A DNA stretch of 64,000 bases from Curvularia sp. ZM96 (taxonomy: Eukaryota; Ascomycota; Dothideomycetes; Pleosporales; Pleosporaceae). The position numbers and the translations under genes were made by a program. The notes under the pieces were generated by a model. It had not been told where the DNA came from. It did no database searches and was given only the letters and a program-made list of their open reading frames with translations. Of the stretch, positions 9,531 through 19,883 are shown piece after piece. Location of the stretch: contig JAJGBQ010000001.1 in the NCBI GenBank assembly GCA_022457065.1, positions 4,650,001 through 4,714,000 of the forward strand. Reading direction: 5' to 3'. The stretch's first letter is position 1. Each line of letters begins with the position of its first letter.

Positions 9531-12412
9531 ATGCCCGGCGATGCACAAGCTCCTGTGAAGCTCTCGTTGCCTCTTGTTCGTTCCCACATCGACATGCAAC
9601 ACCCAGACTAATGACATCATAGGAGTTCCAGCAGGACATATTCAATGAGCTACGCGGGGAAGATGAGCTCGTCCTCCTTGCGCGCGGCCTCGGCCTTTTG
9701 CGCATAGTCACCAATCTCCTTCACTCGTACGATGCCGCCGGAAACAACCTCATACTGCTTGTCGGAGCCGACGACCGCGAGAATGTGTGGATTGGTGAGG
9801 CGCTGGCCGAGCATGCGGCAGTCAGCAATGCGCCAAAATGTCGTGGCCTCAGTCTGGTAAATACAGATCTCATGAGCGTCGGGACACGCGAGAAGATGTA
9901 TGCGCAAGGCGGCATATTCAGCATTACGTCGCGCATCCTCATTGTGGATTTCTTGTCCGGACTGCTCAACCCCGAGACGGTGACTGGTGTCGTGGTTCTA
10001 CACGCTGAGCGGGTGGTGGCAACGTCTTTGGAAGCCTTCATCTTGAGAATATACCGGCAGAAGAACAAGATTGGCTTTCTGAAGGCTTTCTCAGACACTC
10101 CGGAGCCCTTCACCACTGGATTTTCCCCGCTCACCAATATGATGAAGAACCTGTTCTTGACAAAGCCAGCGCTGTACCCGAGATTCCATGTCGCCGTTGC
10201 AAAATCGCTTGAAGGACGCAAAAAGGCCGAGGTCATTGAACTGGAAGTTCCCATGACAGAGGCAATGCAGGATATACAGAACGCCGTCTTGGCATGTGTG
10301 GAAGCCAGCATCAGCGAGCTCAAGAAGGCCAATCCAGGCTTGGAAATCGAAGACTGGACAGTGGATAGCGCATTGCATAAGAACTTTGACCAAATCATTC
10401 GACGACAGCTGGACCCTGTTTGGCATCGGACCACATTCAAGACCCGCCAGGTTGTTCGCGATTTGTCGCTCTTGCGAACCATTTTGCATGCACTTCTCAC
10501 ATATGACGCTGTAAACTTCAACAAGTACCTTGATACTGTCTTGGCTGCCTCTCAACCACCACCAGGGTCAACGAAGCAGAACCAGTCCCCCTGGTTGTTC
10601 TTGGACGCTGCCGATACTATCTTTACAACGGCTAAGCGGAGGGTGTACACAGGCAAGGTGTCCAATGCTGAGCTAGCCAACGCTTCAAATGCAGTGCCAG
10701 ATTCATTGGAGCCTGTACTTGAAGAGTTTCCCAAGTGGACGCAACTGGCAGAAATCCTGCAAGAGATTGAACAAGATGCATACTTGAACCCCACGCCGCA
10801 GGACTCTTCTAATGGATCCATTCTCATCATGTGCGGCGACCAGGGCACAGCCTCGCAGCTACGGGAATATCTGCAAACGATGTACATCAAGCCAGAGGGT
10901 GACGCAGATGAAGACGAAGATGAGTATGAACCATCAGCAAAGTTCATGATGCGACGTAAGCTACGCAACTATCTTGCCTGGAAACGCGACTTCAGCAAAG
11001 TCAGCGCTGCTCTGTTTTCAGAAAATCAAAAAGCCATCAACACTAGCACAGACAAGAACGTCCAAAGCGGAATGCGTCAGACGTCCGGCAAGCCTCCACC
11101 TAACAAGCGACGTCGCGTAAGAGGCGGAGGCAACGCAGCAGCAGGCCCTTCGAGAGGCGACACAGGCGCAGTCCGTACAGCGGGAGATCGAGACGCGCAC
11201 ATTGCCAGTCTCATGGCCGAACTAGAGCCTACGGAGGTAGAAGCAGCGCAAAAACCAGGAGAAGTAGGCTATGATCCTTTGGAAAACATGGAAAGCTACT
11301 ACGAGCTCTTTGACATGAACTCGTTGATCATCGTGCACCCCTACTCTGGCGATCTAGACGAGCACATTCTCGACGAAACGAAACCAAGATATGTCATCAT
11401 GTACGAGCCTGATGCTGCCTTTATCCGTCGCATCGAAGTATACCGGTCCTCACACACAGACCGGACTGTCAAAGTGTTCTTCATGTACTACGGCGGCAGC
11501 GTAGAAGAACAACGCTATCTGTCAGCCGTCCGCCGTGAAAAAGATGCCTTCACACGGCTGATCAAAGAGCGTGCAAACATGGCCTTTACCCAAAACCCGT
11601 CTGCCAATCTTGCGCCTGAAGAATCCTTTTTGCGGACAATCAACACCAGGATAGCAGGAGGAGGTCGACTGGCTGCTACTGCCGAACCTCCTCGCGTAGT
11701 CGTCGATGTGCGAGAATTCCGCTCATCTCTCCCTTCCCTGCTCCACGGCCGCTCGATGGTAATCGTGCCCTGTATGCTCACGGTTGGCGACTACGTTCTC
11801 ACGCCCCAGATCTGCGTTGAGCGCAAATCCATCCGCGATTTGATTCAGTCATTCGCCAACGGCCGTCTGTTCAACCAAGTCGAATCCATGACTGAACACT
11901 ACAAATACCCTATGCTCCTGATCGAATTCGACCAAAACAAATCCTTCACCCTCGAGCCTTTTACAGATTTCTCTGCTCCAGCAGCATCCAACAGCGCGCC
12001 CACATCCTCGGATCTACAATCTAAACTCGTCATGCTGACCCTCGCCTTCCCTCGGCTCCGCATCATATGGTCCTCATCACCCTATCAAACGGCCGAAATC
12101 TTCGCCGAGCTAAAGAAACAACAAGACGAGCCTGATCCCCTGCGTGCAGTCCAACTCGGTCTCGATCCCAGTCTCAGTGGCGACGAGATGCGCAGTTTCA
12201 ACCAGACGAGCCAGGATATGCTAAGGGCCTTGCCGGGTATCAATGAGAATGCGGTCCGTACGCTTATGCTCAAGAGCGAGAATATACTAGAGGTGGCGAA
12301 TATGAGTGAGCGCGAGATTTGCTGGCTGGTGGGCACAGACGTGGGCAGGAGGGTGCATCGGTTTTTGAATCGGAGTGTATATGAAGATGTGCAGTTGCAG
12401 GTATTTAGTTAG
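9531..12412 (+). CDS. rad1: Rad1/XPF-type DNA repair endonuclease
   Basis: Exons 9531..9575 and 9623..12412 encode 944 residues; the 47-nt intron joins MPGDAQAPVKLSLPL to EFQQDIFNELRGEDELVLLA, a very typical XPF N-terminus. The N-terminal half is the degenerate SF2 helicase-like region. The ERCC4 nuclease domain begins near VVVDVREFRSSLPSLLHGR and carries the catalytic signature GDY...VERKSIRDL (Asp about 738, Glu 748, Arg 749, Lys 750). A C-terminal helix-hairpin-helix region (MLRALPGINENAVRTLM) would bind Rad10/ERCC1. XPF-ERCC1 cuts 5' of bulky lesions in nucleotide excision repair and acts in recombination and crosslink repair. A basic stretch KRRRVRGGGN near residue 480 may be a nuclear localisation signal. 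All catalytic residues are present and no frame break is visible. Confidence 0.95.
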
Positions 12413-12816
12413 GTTTGTAGATGGATAAATTCTTGGCTGATATGATATATGGACTTTACGTTTTTGGGAATACATTGTGCTGCAGCTATATCCCATTGTT
12501 ATGCCATAATAGATATCGAAATGATAGCGAAGTCGAGTCGTGGATCGTGAAAACGTACATGTACCGAAATGCAAGAGGGTCAACAAAGATATTTTGATAG
12601 GCTCGTCCATTATCATAACCGACTGATTAAAGACACTTCCCTCTTACACACTCTCTCCTTCTCTCTCCCCCCATCCGCCCGCTCGCAAGAAGCAGCATTT
12701 GAGCAGCCCAACCCTCGCTACCGCAAAGTAAACGCCAGAAGCTGTGGGAAGCGAAAAGCGCAGAGTCGAGACAGCATGGCGGAAACCCTCTCTCCTTTCT
12801 CTCCTCCTTTCTTCCC
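12413..12816. other. Intergenic, convergent rad1 and eIF1A 3' ends
   Basis: This 404-bp region lies between converging genes. It contains AT-rich sequence around 12420..12520 and a pyrimidine-rich stretch around 12640..12670. It most likely holds two 3' UTRs, and no gene is supported. Confidence 0.5.
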
Positions 12817-13587
12817 TTAGATATCATCGATATCAATCTCCTTCTTGCCGCCGCCCTCAGCCTCATCGGAATCGCTGTCATCACGGTCTTCGTCGAATTC
12901 GAAGCCGATGCCCTCGTCACCCTGGTCGCCGTATGTGTCTGTCTCGTTGATCTTTGCGTTCTCGGGAAGTTCGCCGTAGGCCTTTAATGAACGGGCTTCG
13001 TCGGCTGTGTGTCACGTATTAGCCCCAAAAGCCTGCTTTCTTACTGCACCATCTCGAACATACCAGAGTACTTCATAATGACATCGCCCTTCTCATCCTG
13101 GTAGTCGCGCAGCGAGAGCAGAATGATGTCGCCCTGGTTGATCCAGACCTTCTTCCTCAGCTTGCCGCGGATATGTGCGAGACGACGGGCGCCGTCGAAG
13201 CACTGAGCTTCCAGACGTCCGTTACCAAGCATCTTGACGACCTGCGCATATTCTTGGCCGTCCTCTTTGAAGACAAGTTCGCGCTTTTCGTTGTCGTTTT
13301 CGTTCTTGCCCCTACGTCGGTTTTTACCGCCCTATGGAAAAAGATGGTGTTAGTATGGGATTTGGTGCCTTGTTGGGTGCAGTTTGTGAGAGCGGTGAAT
13401 AGTAGGGCCCGGCGAGCTTTGTGATTCTTTTTACAAGGGAAATGGTGGGGGGGGGAGGCGCTGCTTGGTGTTGAGACCTAGTAGCTATCGTGGTCGCTGT
13501 GTGCGCACGTAGTGGGGAGGAAGCCTTGCCCCTCCAAGGCAGCGAGGTGGAGCAAATGGAACATACCTTTCCCTTGTTCTTCGGCAT
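12817..13587 (-). CDS. tif11: Translation initiation factor eIF1A
   Basis: Three exons, 13587..13567, 13331..13064 and 13004..12817, encode 158 residues. The protein starts MPKNKGKGGKNRRRGKNEND, has the S1-like OB-fold core (EYAQVVKMLGNGRLEAQCFD, then KVWINQGDIILLSLRDYQD), and ends in the acidic tail with DIDDI at the extreme C-terminus. eIF1A binds the A site of the 40S subunit and, with eIF1, controls scanning and start-codon choice; the basic N-tail and acidic C-tail are both intact. The first intron is long for this genome (235 nt) and falls after only seven codons; the second is 59 nt. Identification is firm because the whole protein is near-invariant in fungi. Confidence 0.96.
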
Positions 13588-13925
13588 GTTTGCGGCTGTC
13601 GAAGTCGGTTATTGTTTTGTGGTAAGTAAAGGGTGGGGAGTCGGGGGACTCGAGTGACGGGCGCAAGTTCTTATGTAGTGGCGGGACCCGTTGTTCTTGC
13701 ACCAACAGTTGGATTCCAATACAGTCAGTGTGGGATTGCCTGCCCTGCACATTGCACGCTAATCGCCTTGCGCTTGCCCATATTGAGCCTAGCATTGGGC
13801 GCTCACCCGAACAGCAAACCTCATTTCCTTGTGACCGTTTTTTAGGCTTACCATTTTGCAATCAACGTCATCGTGCGTATTCCCTTGAATGTGGACGACC
13901 AACTAAAAAAAAAATTGAAGGAATC
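13588..13925. promoter_or_regulatory. Divergent promoter region, eIF1A / basic unknown gene
   Basis: This compact 338-bp region separates two divergent start codons and must serve both. The frame upstream of the plus-strand gene stays open to an ATG at 13728, so a longer N-terminus is formally possible. A run of nine A residues sits at 13907..13915, just before the preferred ATG. Confidence 0.5.
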
Positions 13926-14534
13926 ATGAAGACTAACGTCGTTGCAACCCTCGCTCGCCAACAGCTCAAATTATTCAAAGTAAACTACGCGCCAGAGTAC
14001 AAGAACTTTATCATCAACCACGTCGTCGTCGACTTCTCGCACCCTCTGCACGAGACGCAGAAGCGCAGACAGGCGCAACGCAAGAAAGAAGGACTCTGGT
14101 GGCATGCAACTACGGGCCTCGACCTGAACAAGTCAAGCTGTGTTCGAGCATGGGCAAGACGCCGTCTGCGCAATGCCATCAAAGACGAGTTGAAAGAGCG
14201 TGGTTACGATGAGCGTGGCATGTTTGTCGATCTCCAGGCGATTCGAGACAGGCCGGACTTGATGAATGTGCTGAGAGCAGGCAAGACGCTGAATCTCACG
14301 GGTAGTCTCAGATTGCATGTTCAGCCGCCTTTTATTCCGGCAAAGTATGCCGAAGTGCGTAAGGAGACGGGATTCGTTATTGAGGCTGTCGTGCAGGCGA
14401 TGAAGGATGGTGTGGGTGGACATGCTTCGCTTAAGCAGACGAAGAAACGGCCGGATCGGAATCCTTCGTTTTCTGCAAAACGCCCGCCTTCATCCAGGTC
14501 GCAGGGTCAGCACTCTAAGCAGCGCGTGGGATGA
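13926..14534 (+). CDS. Small basic protein, unknown function
   Basis: This single-exon gene encodes 202 residues from the ATG at 13926 (MKTNVVATLARQQLKLFKVN). I do not recognise the family. It is strongly basic, with Arg/Lys-rich stretches such as ETQKRRQAQRKKEG and RAWARRRLRNAIKDELKERG, and ends in a Ser/Arg/Lys-rich disordered tail. No transmembrane helix or zinc motif is seen. The predicted helices and basic character would suit an RNA-binding or mitochondrial ribosome-associated protein, but this is only inference. An upstream in-frame ATG at 13728 would add 66 residues rich in Cys, Pro and His that look like untranslated sequence. It shares a short divergent promoter with eIF1A. Confidence 0.65.
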   Translation: MKTNVVATLARQQLKLFKVNYAPEYKNFIINHVVVDFSHPLHETQKRRQAQRKKEGLWWHATTGLDLNKSSCVRAWARRRLRNAIKDELKERGYDERGMFVDLQAIRDRPDLMNVLRAGKTLNLTGSLRLHVQPPFIPAKYAEVRKETGFVIEAVVQAMKDGVGGHASLKQTKKRPDRNPSFSAKRPPSSRSQGQHSKQRVG

Positions 14535-15452
14535 TGAAGACTAGCCTTGCACTTTGCAGGTGGATAGACTTGAGACCTCTGGGGCTTGAGCTTCTTCTCT
14601 CTGACCAAAAGTGTCATAGAGTAAAAGATATCGCGACCTATGAAGGTGGCGATAGCCCCTCCGCTGTGCAACAACTGCGTATGCACAAATAGTCTGGAAA
14701 TTACCAGCATTGCAAGCGCGGTGTCTGTCAGCCAGGAGCGACATCTCACGTTGCGACTGATGGCACTGGGTCCGAAGCTCAGTGGAGCTACTCTTGCCAC
14801 AACTTTAAGAAAAGTAACACGCCAGCTCAGGGCAGCCCACAAGCTCGACGAGAGGGATGTGTCCAAGTCATAACAAGATGCTTTCTAGGCCAAGGCTTAT
14901 GGTTTGATTCATATTATCATTATTGCTATGGTAGTTGCTATTGGATCTGCTAGGGACATCAGAGTCAAAGACGCCTACGCCATCTAGTGTCTGCTTCCGC
15001 TGTCCAACTAGCCAGTCCGCAGATTACAGTCATAAGAGTATCGACCCTACAAAGTAACTGCAGAATCAATGTTAGTTCTATATCACCCAAAAGCCCTCAA
15101 CACCTCAGTGGCTCACGACTCCATTCGCTGGGGTTGTTCAGACACTGGCATCAGTGGCGGCTTGCCCTGCCGTGCAATCGGGAGAGCAATGTCGAGGAAG
15201 ATGACCGGGGTAGGATGACCTCAGTCCAGAGACAAGGATGGGTACTTGTCCAGGACCATGTTACATCATCTGATATCTGTCCACGGTGGACTTGGCAGGC
15301 AATCCTTGTCGCCCGTCGTACGCAAGATCTGATGAATCGAGTAGGGTTGGAAGAGCATGCAGGACGCTTGTCCATGCACGTCCGCTGAAGAAATCTCTAT
15401 CCGTGCTCTACTTCGTGGAAGCGTAGCACGGGTTTCGCATCTTTCCATCACT
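14535..15452. other. Intergenic, convergent, no gene supported
   Basis: This 918-bp region lies between converging genes. A 119-codon minus-strand frame (14507..14866) begins with TTG, not ATG, and a 133-codon plus frame (14987..15388) has no recognisable features. I call neither. Confidence 0.45.
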
Positions 15453-16677
15453 TCATCCAATTGAGGTAGCCATGAAGGCATAGACCATAACAGCGCCAGT
15501 GACGCCTACCATCATAGATGACAGGGCATGAGTGGAGGAGCCGGCCGAAGGCAGTGGCGCACCTTCGAGTTCCATGTCCGATGGCCTTGGACTGTTGATC
15601 GAGTTAGCATTACAAGTCTAGAACAACTTCAAGTCGACATGAAGTAGGCAGAGTTTAGGGAACTTACACGACATCCGACATGTCAAAAAAGGCATATTTG
15701 CATCTTTCTCCGTCCTGCAGATTCTCATTGGTAAGCACGCTTGCTTCATTCGGGAAATCCATAATGGGGACTGCTGGGTAGAACTGCTTGTCTTTGATAA
15801 TGTATTGTGCGAGGGCATAAAGGGCGTAGTTTTCAGCATTGTTAGCCGCATCATATGGCATCTGGGTAGACAGGCTAGCCAACAGTTTGGCGCGCGTGGC
15901 TCCGTATGCATACTTGAGGGTCTGGCGGTCGGTTGGGCCATCACCTTGTTCGTTGAGCACGCCAGCAAGCACTGAGGTGTTCATTGCACCTTCCGAAGAG
16001 TCTATAAGCCATTCCGTGGTTGAGTTTGGCGGCGCTGGGATGGGCCGCTGGACGATTGCGGTGCCAATGTCGGAAAAATGCATCACCATGCGTGCCCAGA
16101 GCGAAGCGCGATTATAGTACTCCATCAGACGATCTTTCTGGATTTGGTCTTCGGCCTTGTTGTTGATACGCGCCTGGAGCGGGTCCATACGAAAGTAGTC
16201 GGAGCAGAAGACAATGTGCGGCTCATTGCCAATGTTGTAGGCAGCGTGATTGCCCTCGCGCCTGTTACCTCTGTCGCACAGGTCCATTGGGTCGTCGCAT
16301 CGTATGTGGATATCGGTATTGACGGCGCCGTCGTTTCCGCGCAGGACTCCATAGTTTGCCGCTCGTTGTAGGCTCTTGGCAATCATGTCTGTGTAGTTTG
16401 CTGCTATCGAGGGGCCGAAGAATTCTCGCGCCGGCTGCGAGGTCAGATCGAAGGGCGTAGCAGCGGCGAACAGAGCTGTCATCTCGGCGAAGCCATCGCG
16501 GATGTCGTCAATCTCGGACAGATCGCAGCCTTCGCCGCCGGTCAAGGCGGTTGCGAACGTGGGCCTCGCGGGTTGCTTGTCGTCGCCGATGACGCCATCT
16601 GGGGAAGCGTGTACGTGTGTGACGAGGAGGCCGAGGAGGACAGGAGGAAGGCTGAGGAGCGAGGCGAGTGTGAGCAT
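15453..16677 (-). CDS. GPI-anchored secreted protein, zincin-like fold with lost active site
   Basis: Exons 16677..15668 and 15591..15453 encode 382 residues. The N-terminus MLTLASLLSLPPVLLGLLVT is a signal peptide. The second exon adds a tail ending in a small-residue site (PSAGSSTHA) followed by a hydrophobic stretch (SSMMVGVTGAVMVYAFMATS), which fits a GPI-anchor signal. The middle resembles deuterolysin/Lys-specific metallopeptidase-type proteins: paired cysteines (CDLSEIDD; CDDPMDLCDRG), then HIVFCSDYF, and NAENYALYALAQYI near the C-terminus. Where such proteases carry HExxH, this one has RMVMHFSDIGTA, so the catalytic Glu and second His are absent. It is probably a non-catalytic surface protein. 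The last donor overlaps a stop codon, so a retained intron would give a form without anchor, ending DVV. The family link is a moderate-confidence reading by eye. Confidence 0.8.
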
Positions 16678-18169
16678 GTCGCCCAGGCGGTGGGCAGCCG
16701 TTGGGTCGATCGATATTTCCGTTTGGTGTTCACGCGTGTTATGGGCATGGGAGGGCTGCAGATCTTGTTCTTGTCGAGCAACAGAGGATTACGACTGCAG
16801 CGACGACGACGTTTGTCAGGCGGGAACCCAAGCTAGGGAAGAAGGGCGTGCTTCCAGGGTACCGCGGATACTATGGCTGGCGAAAAAGTGCCCATGCGCA
16901 TGAAGGGGCATCTGCGGCTGCAACGCAAGGCTGTTCTCCAGTTTTATGGGGGGTGCTAAGACGCGCCGTGACAACCAGTTGTCCTGACACGAGGGCCTGA
17001 GACGGTAGCGTCGAGATGCCAGGATCCTGGGCGGCCGGTGCCGTGCCGGAACTGGGTGAGCAAGCAGCTCACACGAAGGCGTCAGGGCTGGATATGAAGA
17101 ATGGCAGCAGACGGCGATGGAGCTGGACGTGAGCGGGCTGCGTATGCGCAATGGTCTTGTGCTCGGTTTATGTTGCAGGTCGCTTGAAGCAGCAAAGATC
17201 GGTCGCGCATGAAACGCGACATCAAGGTGCCAAGCGCCAGTCATGTGTTTGTTCTATGTGGTCTCACCATGTTCCGCGGGCACGACGTTGCCATTGCCGT
17301 GGTACTGGAGCATAGGCTTGGTATTGCCGGGACAGGCCGAGGATGCGCTCAGTAGTGGTGTACAGTAGGTGCAGGATTCATGTCCGACCCGACGGCCGTA
17401 CGTAGGGTGCAGTAGCTTTGCGTGTGCCAAGCCCACCACGGTGGCTGCGGGCTACCGGTCGTCCTATGGCACACCGACAGACGCACTATACAGCGAGCAA
17501 CGATATAGCGACAGAGAGCGACGCAATGGCGGTCGGCGGTGCGGCGCAGGGCAGCGGGGAAGGGTGTTCGGTTGTCAAGAGGCGTCCCCCACTTCTGCGG
17601 ACAGCCGTCACCTGCAAGCTCCCGGCCCAATCAGCGGGCCTCGCGGACGGCAAGGCGGGTTGATCGAGTAGAGGCGTGACGCCGTTGCCGTGGTTTGGCT
17701 GATCGATGTCGTTTATGATGGATGAGTTGGCGTCAAAGGTGTGGTGGATTGCGAGCATGGAGACCGGCCGTCACCGCAGAGCCGCATGCTATCCACACAT
17801 CATCTCGGCTCTGCACACCCTCGTCCACACACGTCAAGACCGGGCCATAAGAACGCCGTCTCTCTGCTCCTTGTTGGTGACTGTCCGGTATCTGTCAAGC
17901 TATTTTGGTCTCGACGCCGGCGGGCACACCCCACAGACACACGCACGCTAAGCCCTACCCTCCACCCTTCCCTCACCATCTTGGTGCCGGGCGTACAGCT
18001 CGCACTCCTGTGAACCCCCAGTGAGTCCTGATTCGCTTGCACCGCCTTGCCTGCCTCGTCCCCAAGGCCATGAGACGCCTTTTGCCTGACCCTCTATCCA
18101 ATCACTTCTGCGAAATTGAGGCTGATGCTGCATGCGCCACAGCCAGCGAACCCCGCAAGTCCCACCACC
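16678..18169. promoter_or_regulatory. Divergent intergenic region, GPI protein / zinc-finger gene
   Basis: This 1.49-kb region is fairly GC-rich and sits between two divergent genes. Short overlapping open frames occur on both strands but none shows codon structure or motifs I recognise. It should hold both promoters, and possibly a long 5' leader of the zinc-finger gene. Confidence 0.45.
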
Positions 18170-18997
18170 ATGTCTTTGGCAGCCCTCCGACAGCGCGACC
18201 GTGTTGTAACACCCACCCTCCATGACTGGGTCCAGCAACCAGATCTTTCCGCTCGATTGGTACATATCGGCGAGCAGTACGTGCACCGAACCCACGAACC
18301 GGACACGGCCAGTTTGGTGCCGGAATCCGAGACGGGCAAGAGCGCATCGTCCATGGCGCCCGCTCTTATCCACCAGTCCAATGCCTCGACCTACAGCCCT
18401 CCATCACTGCACTCGTGCTGCACCGAAGCGACCCCGACCGAGACGAGTATAAGCACCGGTCTCGTAAACCACTTGGCCGGCTTCCCCTTGCTTGATGAGG
18501 GCCACGAGGGCGTGCTCGAGATACCCCAAGGCCAGACCAGGGCGCCTGTATACGAGTGTGCTTTTTGGTTCCTAGACTGCTCCTACGTTTCCTACAACCA
18601 GGAGGAGTGGGAGAGACACTGCTTGTCCCATTTCCGCGGCGAGGAACCCCCTTTGAAGGTGCAATGCCCATTGTGCGAATGGACTGCACACACGTGCGAA
18701 AGCGGCGGCGGCCACGTAGTCTGGGCAATGCGCATGCACCATGTCGCATCCCACCACGTCATGTACGGCCAGACGCTGCGGACAAGTCGACCTGATTTTG
18801 AACTCTTCGAGTACCTATGGCAACGACGTTTGATTGACACCGAGGATCTCAAGGAGCTCAAGGCTGGTAACCACAACTTGAACCATCCACCCGGAAACTA
18901 TGTTGAGACCGGCGGGAGACGACGAGAGAGAGGTGGACGACCACATCGGACGCAGCATGTGAGGATGGTCCGACAGCCAGCATCTCGTCAGCCTTGA
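18170..18997 (+). CDS. C2H2-like zinc-finger protein, unknown function
   Basis: This single-exon gene encodes 275 residues from the ATG at 18170 (MSLAALRQRDRVVTPTLHDW), which has a good context (CACCACCATG); an ATG at 18116 would add 18 residues. The N-terminal half is Ser/Thr/Pro-rich. The C-terminal half has two Cys/His clusters: YECAFWFLDCSYVSYNQEEW followed by RHCLSHF, and VQCPLCEWTAHTCESGGGHV followed by MRMHHVASHH. The spacing is that of irregular C2H2 fingers, as in fungal proteins where a Trp-rich finger precedes a second one. The tail is basic (GRRRERGGRPHRTQHVR). It may bind nucleic acid, but no family can be assigned. Confidence 0.75.
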   Translation: MSLAALRQRDRVVTPTLHDWVQQPDLSARLVHIGEQYVHRTHEPDTASLVPESETGKSASSMAPALIHQSNASTYSPPSLHSCCTEATPTETSISTGLVNHLAGFPLLDEGHEGVLEIPQGQTRAPVYECAFWFLDCSYVSYNQEEWERHCLSHFRGEEPPLKVQCPLCEWTAHTCESGGGHVVWAMRMHHVASHHVMYGQTLRTSRPDFELFEYLWQRRLIDTEDLKELKAGNHNLNHPPGNYVETGGRRRERGGRPHRTQHVRMVRQPASRQP

Positions 18998-19883
18998 TCT
19001 TGGTTCTTATTGCCCTTTTTCCATCTCCTTGCTCTTTCTTTTTCATTCTTCACGCATCTCTTCTTCGATGATTGTCCACAGATTGGCATACCATGGACCC
19101 CGCAAAAAGCATAGCCCCGGCGTTTTCCCTGGATTTCTTTTTGGACACTGCACAATACCTCTTCCCCTCTCTTTCCTAGCCTTTTCCTTTACGCTGATGC
19201 CTAGAATATCCCCGCTATGAACTGTCTTCCCCTGCCCGACTCTTCCCACCGACCTATTTAATTATATCTCTCAAGAATGAAACTTCAATATCATCATACC
19301 AATCTTCACCGTGACGAAAAGAGCATGAATACAACTAGCACATACGTTCTCGACCATACCGTCTTATATACCTCACCTTCCCACAAACCGCGTCGCCCCG
19401 CACCAGGCCAACTCAGCCGCCCTCCTAACTCCCTCATCCGATTCGCTGCACTAGAAAAATGGAGACACAGCTACCTTCAAACGTACAAGCTTCCCCCTTG
19501 TTTTTGCAAATGGCTGCCTAAAATGCGAGTTTTTGCTGGTTACGCAGAACAGGTGTTCGCGCCTTTGTACGCTTTAGGACTAGACTGACATTCCGCATGT
19601 GGAAGGCGTACGCGAGTGGGAAGTGGGAGCGGAAATACAGTGACTAATTAATGTACGTCCTGCATAACTAAAAAAAACCCGCCTCGCTTTGACTGGTAGT
19701 GGAAGCATCGAAAATTCATGTGTCTTAACTATTGAAAACCTCTTGTTGTGCATTTTGTTGTATCGATATCCTATCCTGAGAACTGCACTCAAGCAGATTC
19801 ATCATACCGTGTGAAATACAGCTATATGCTTGTTGCAAACCCGTCATTGACATTGAGAGAGACATCAACGCACCGATATGCTT
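18998..19883. other. Intergenic, convergent; enters AT-rich accessory stretch
   Basis: This 886-bp region lies between converging genes. A 103-codon plus frame at 19277..19588 has no features and probably lies in a 3' UTR. Base composition turns AT-rich towards the right. Confidence 0.45.

Noticed and set aside
14507..14866. 119-codon minus-strand frame with a hydrophobic stretch (TALAMLVISRLFVHTQLL)
   Set aside because: It begins with TTG; no ATG is in frame upstream, and it overlaps the 3' end of the plus-strand basic-protein gene.
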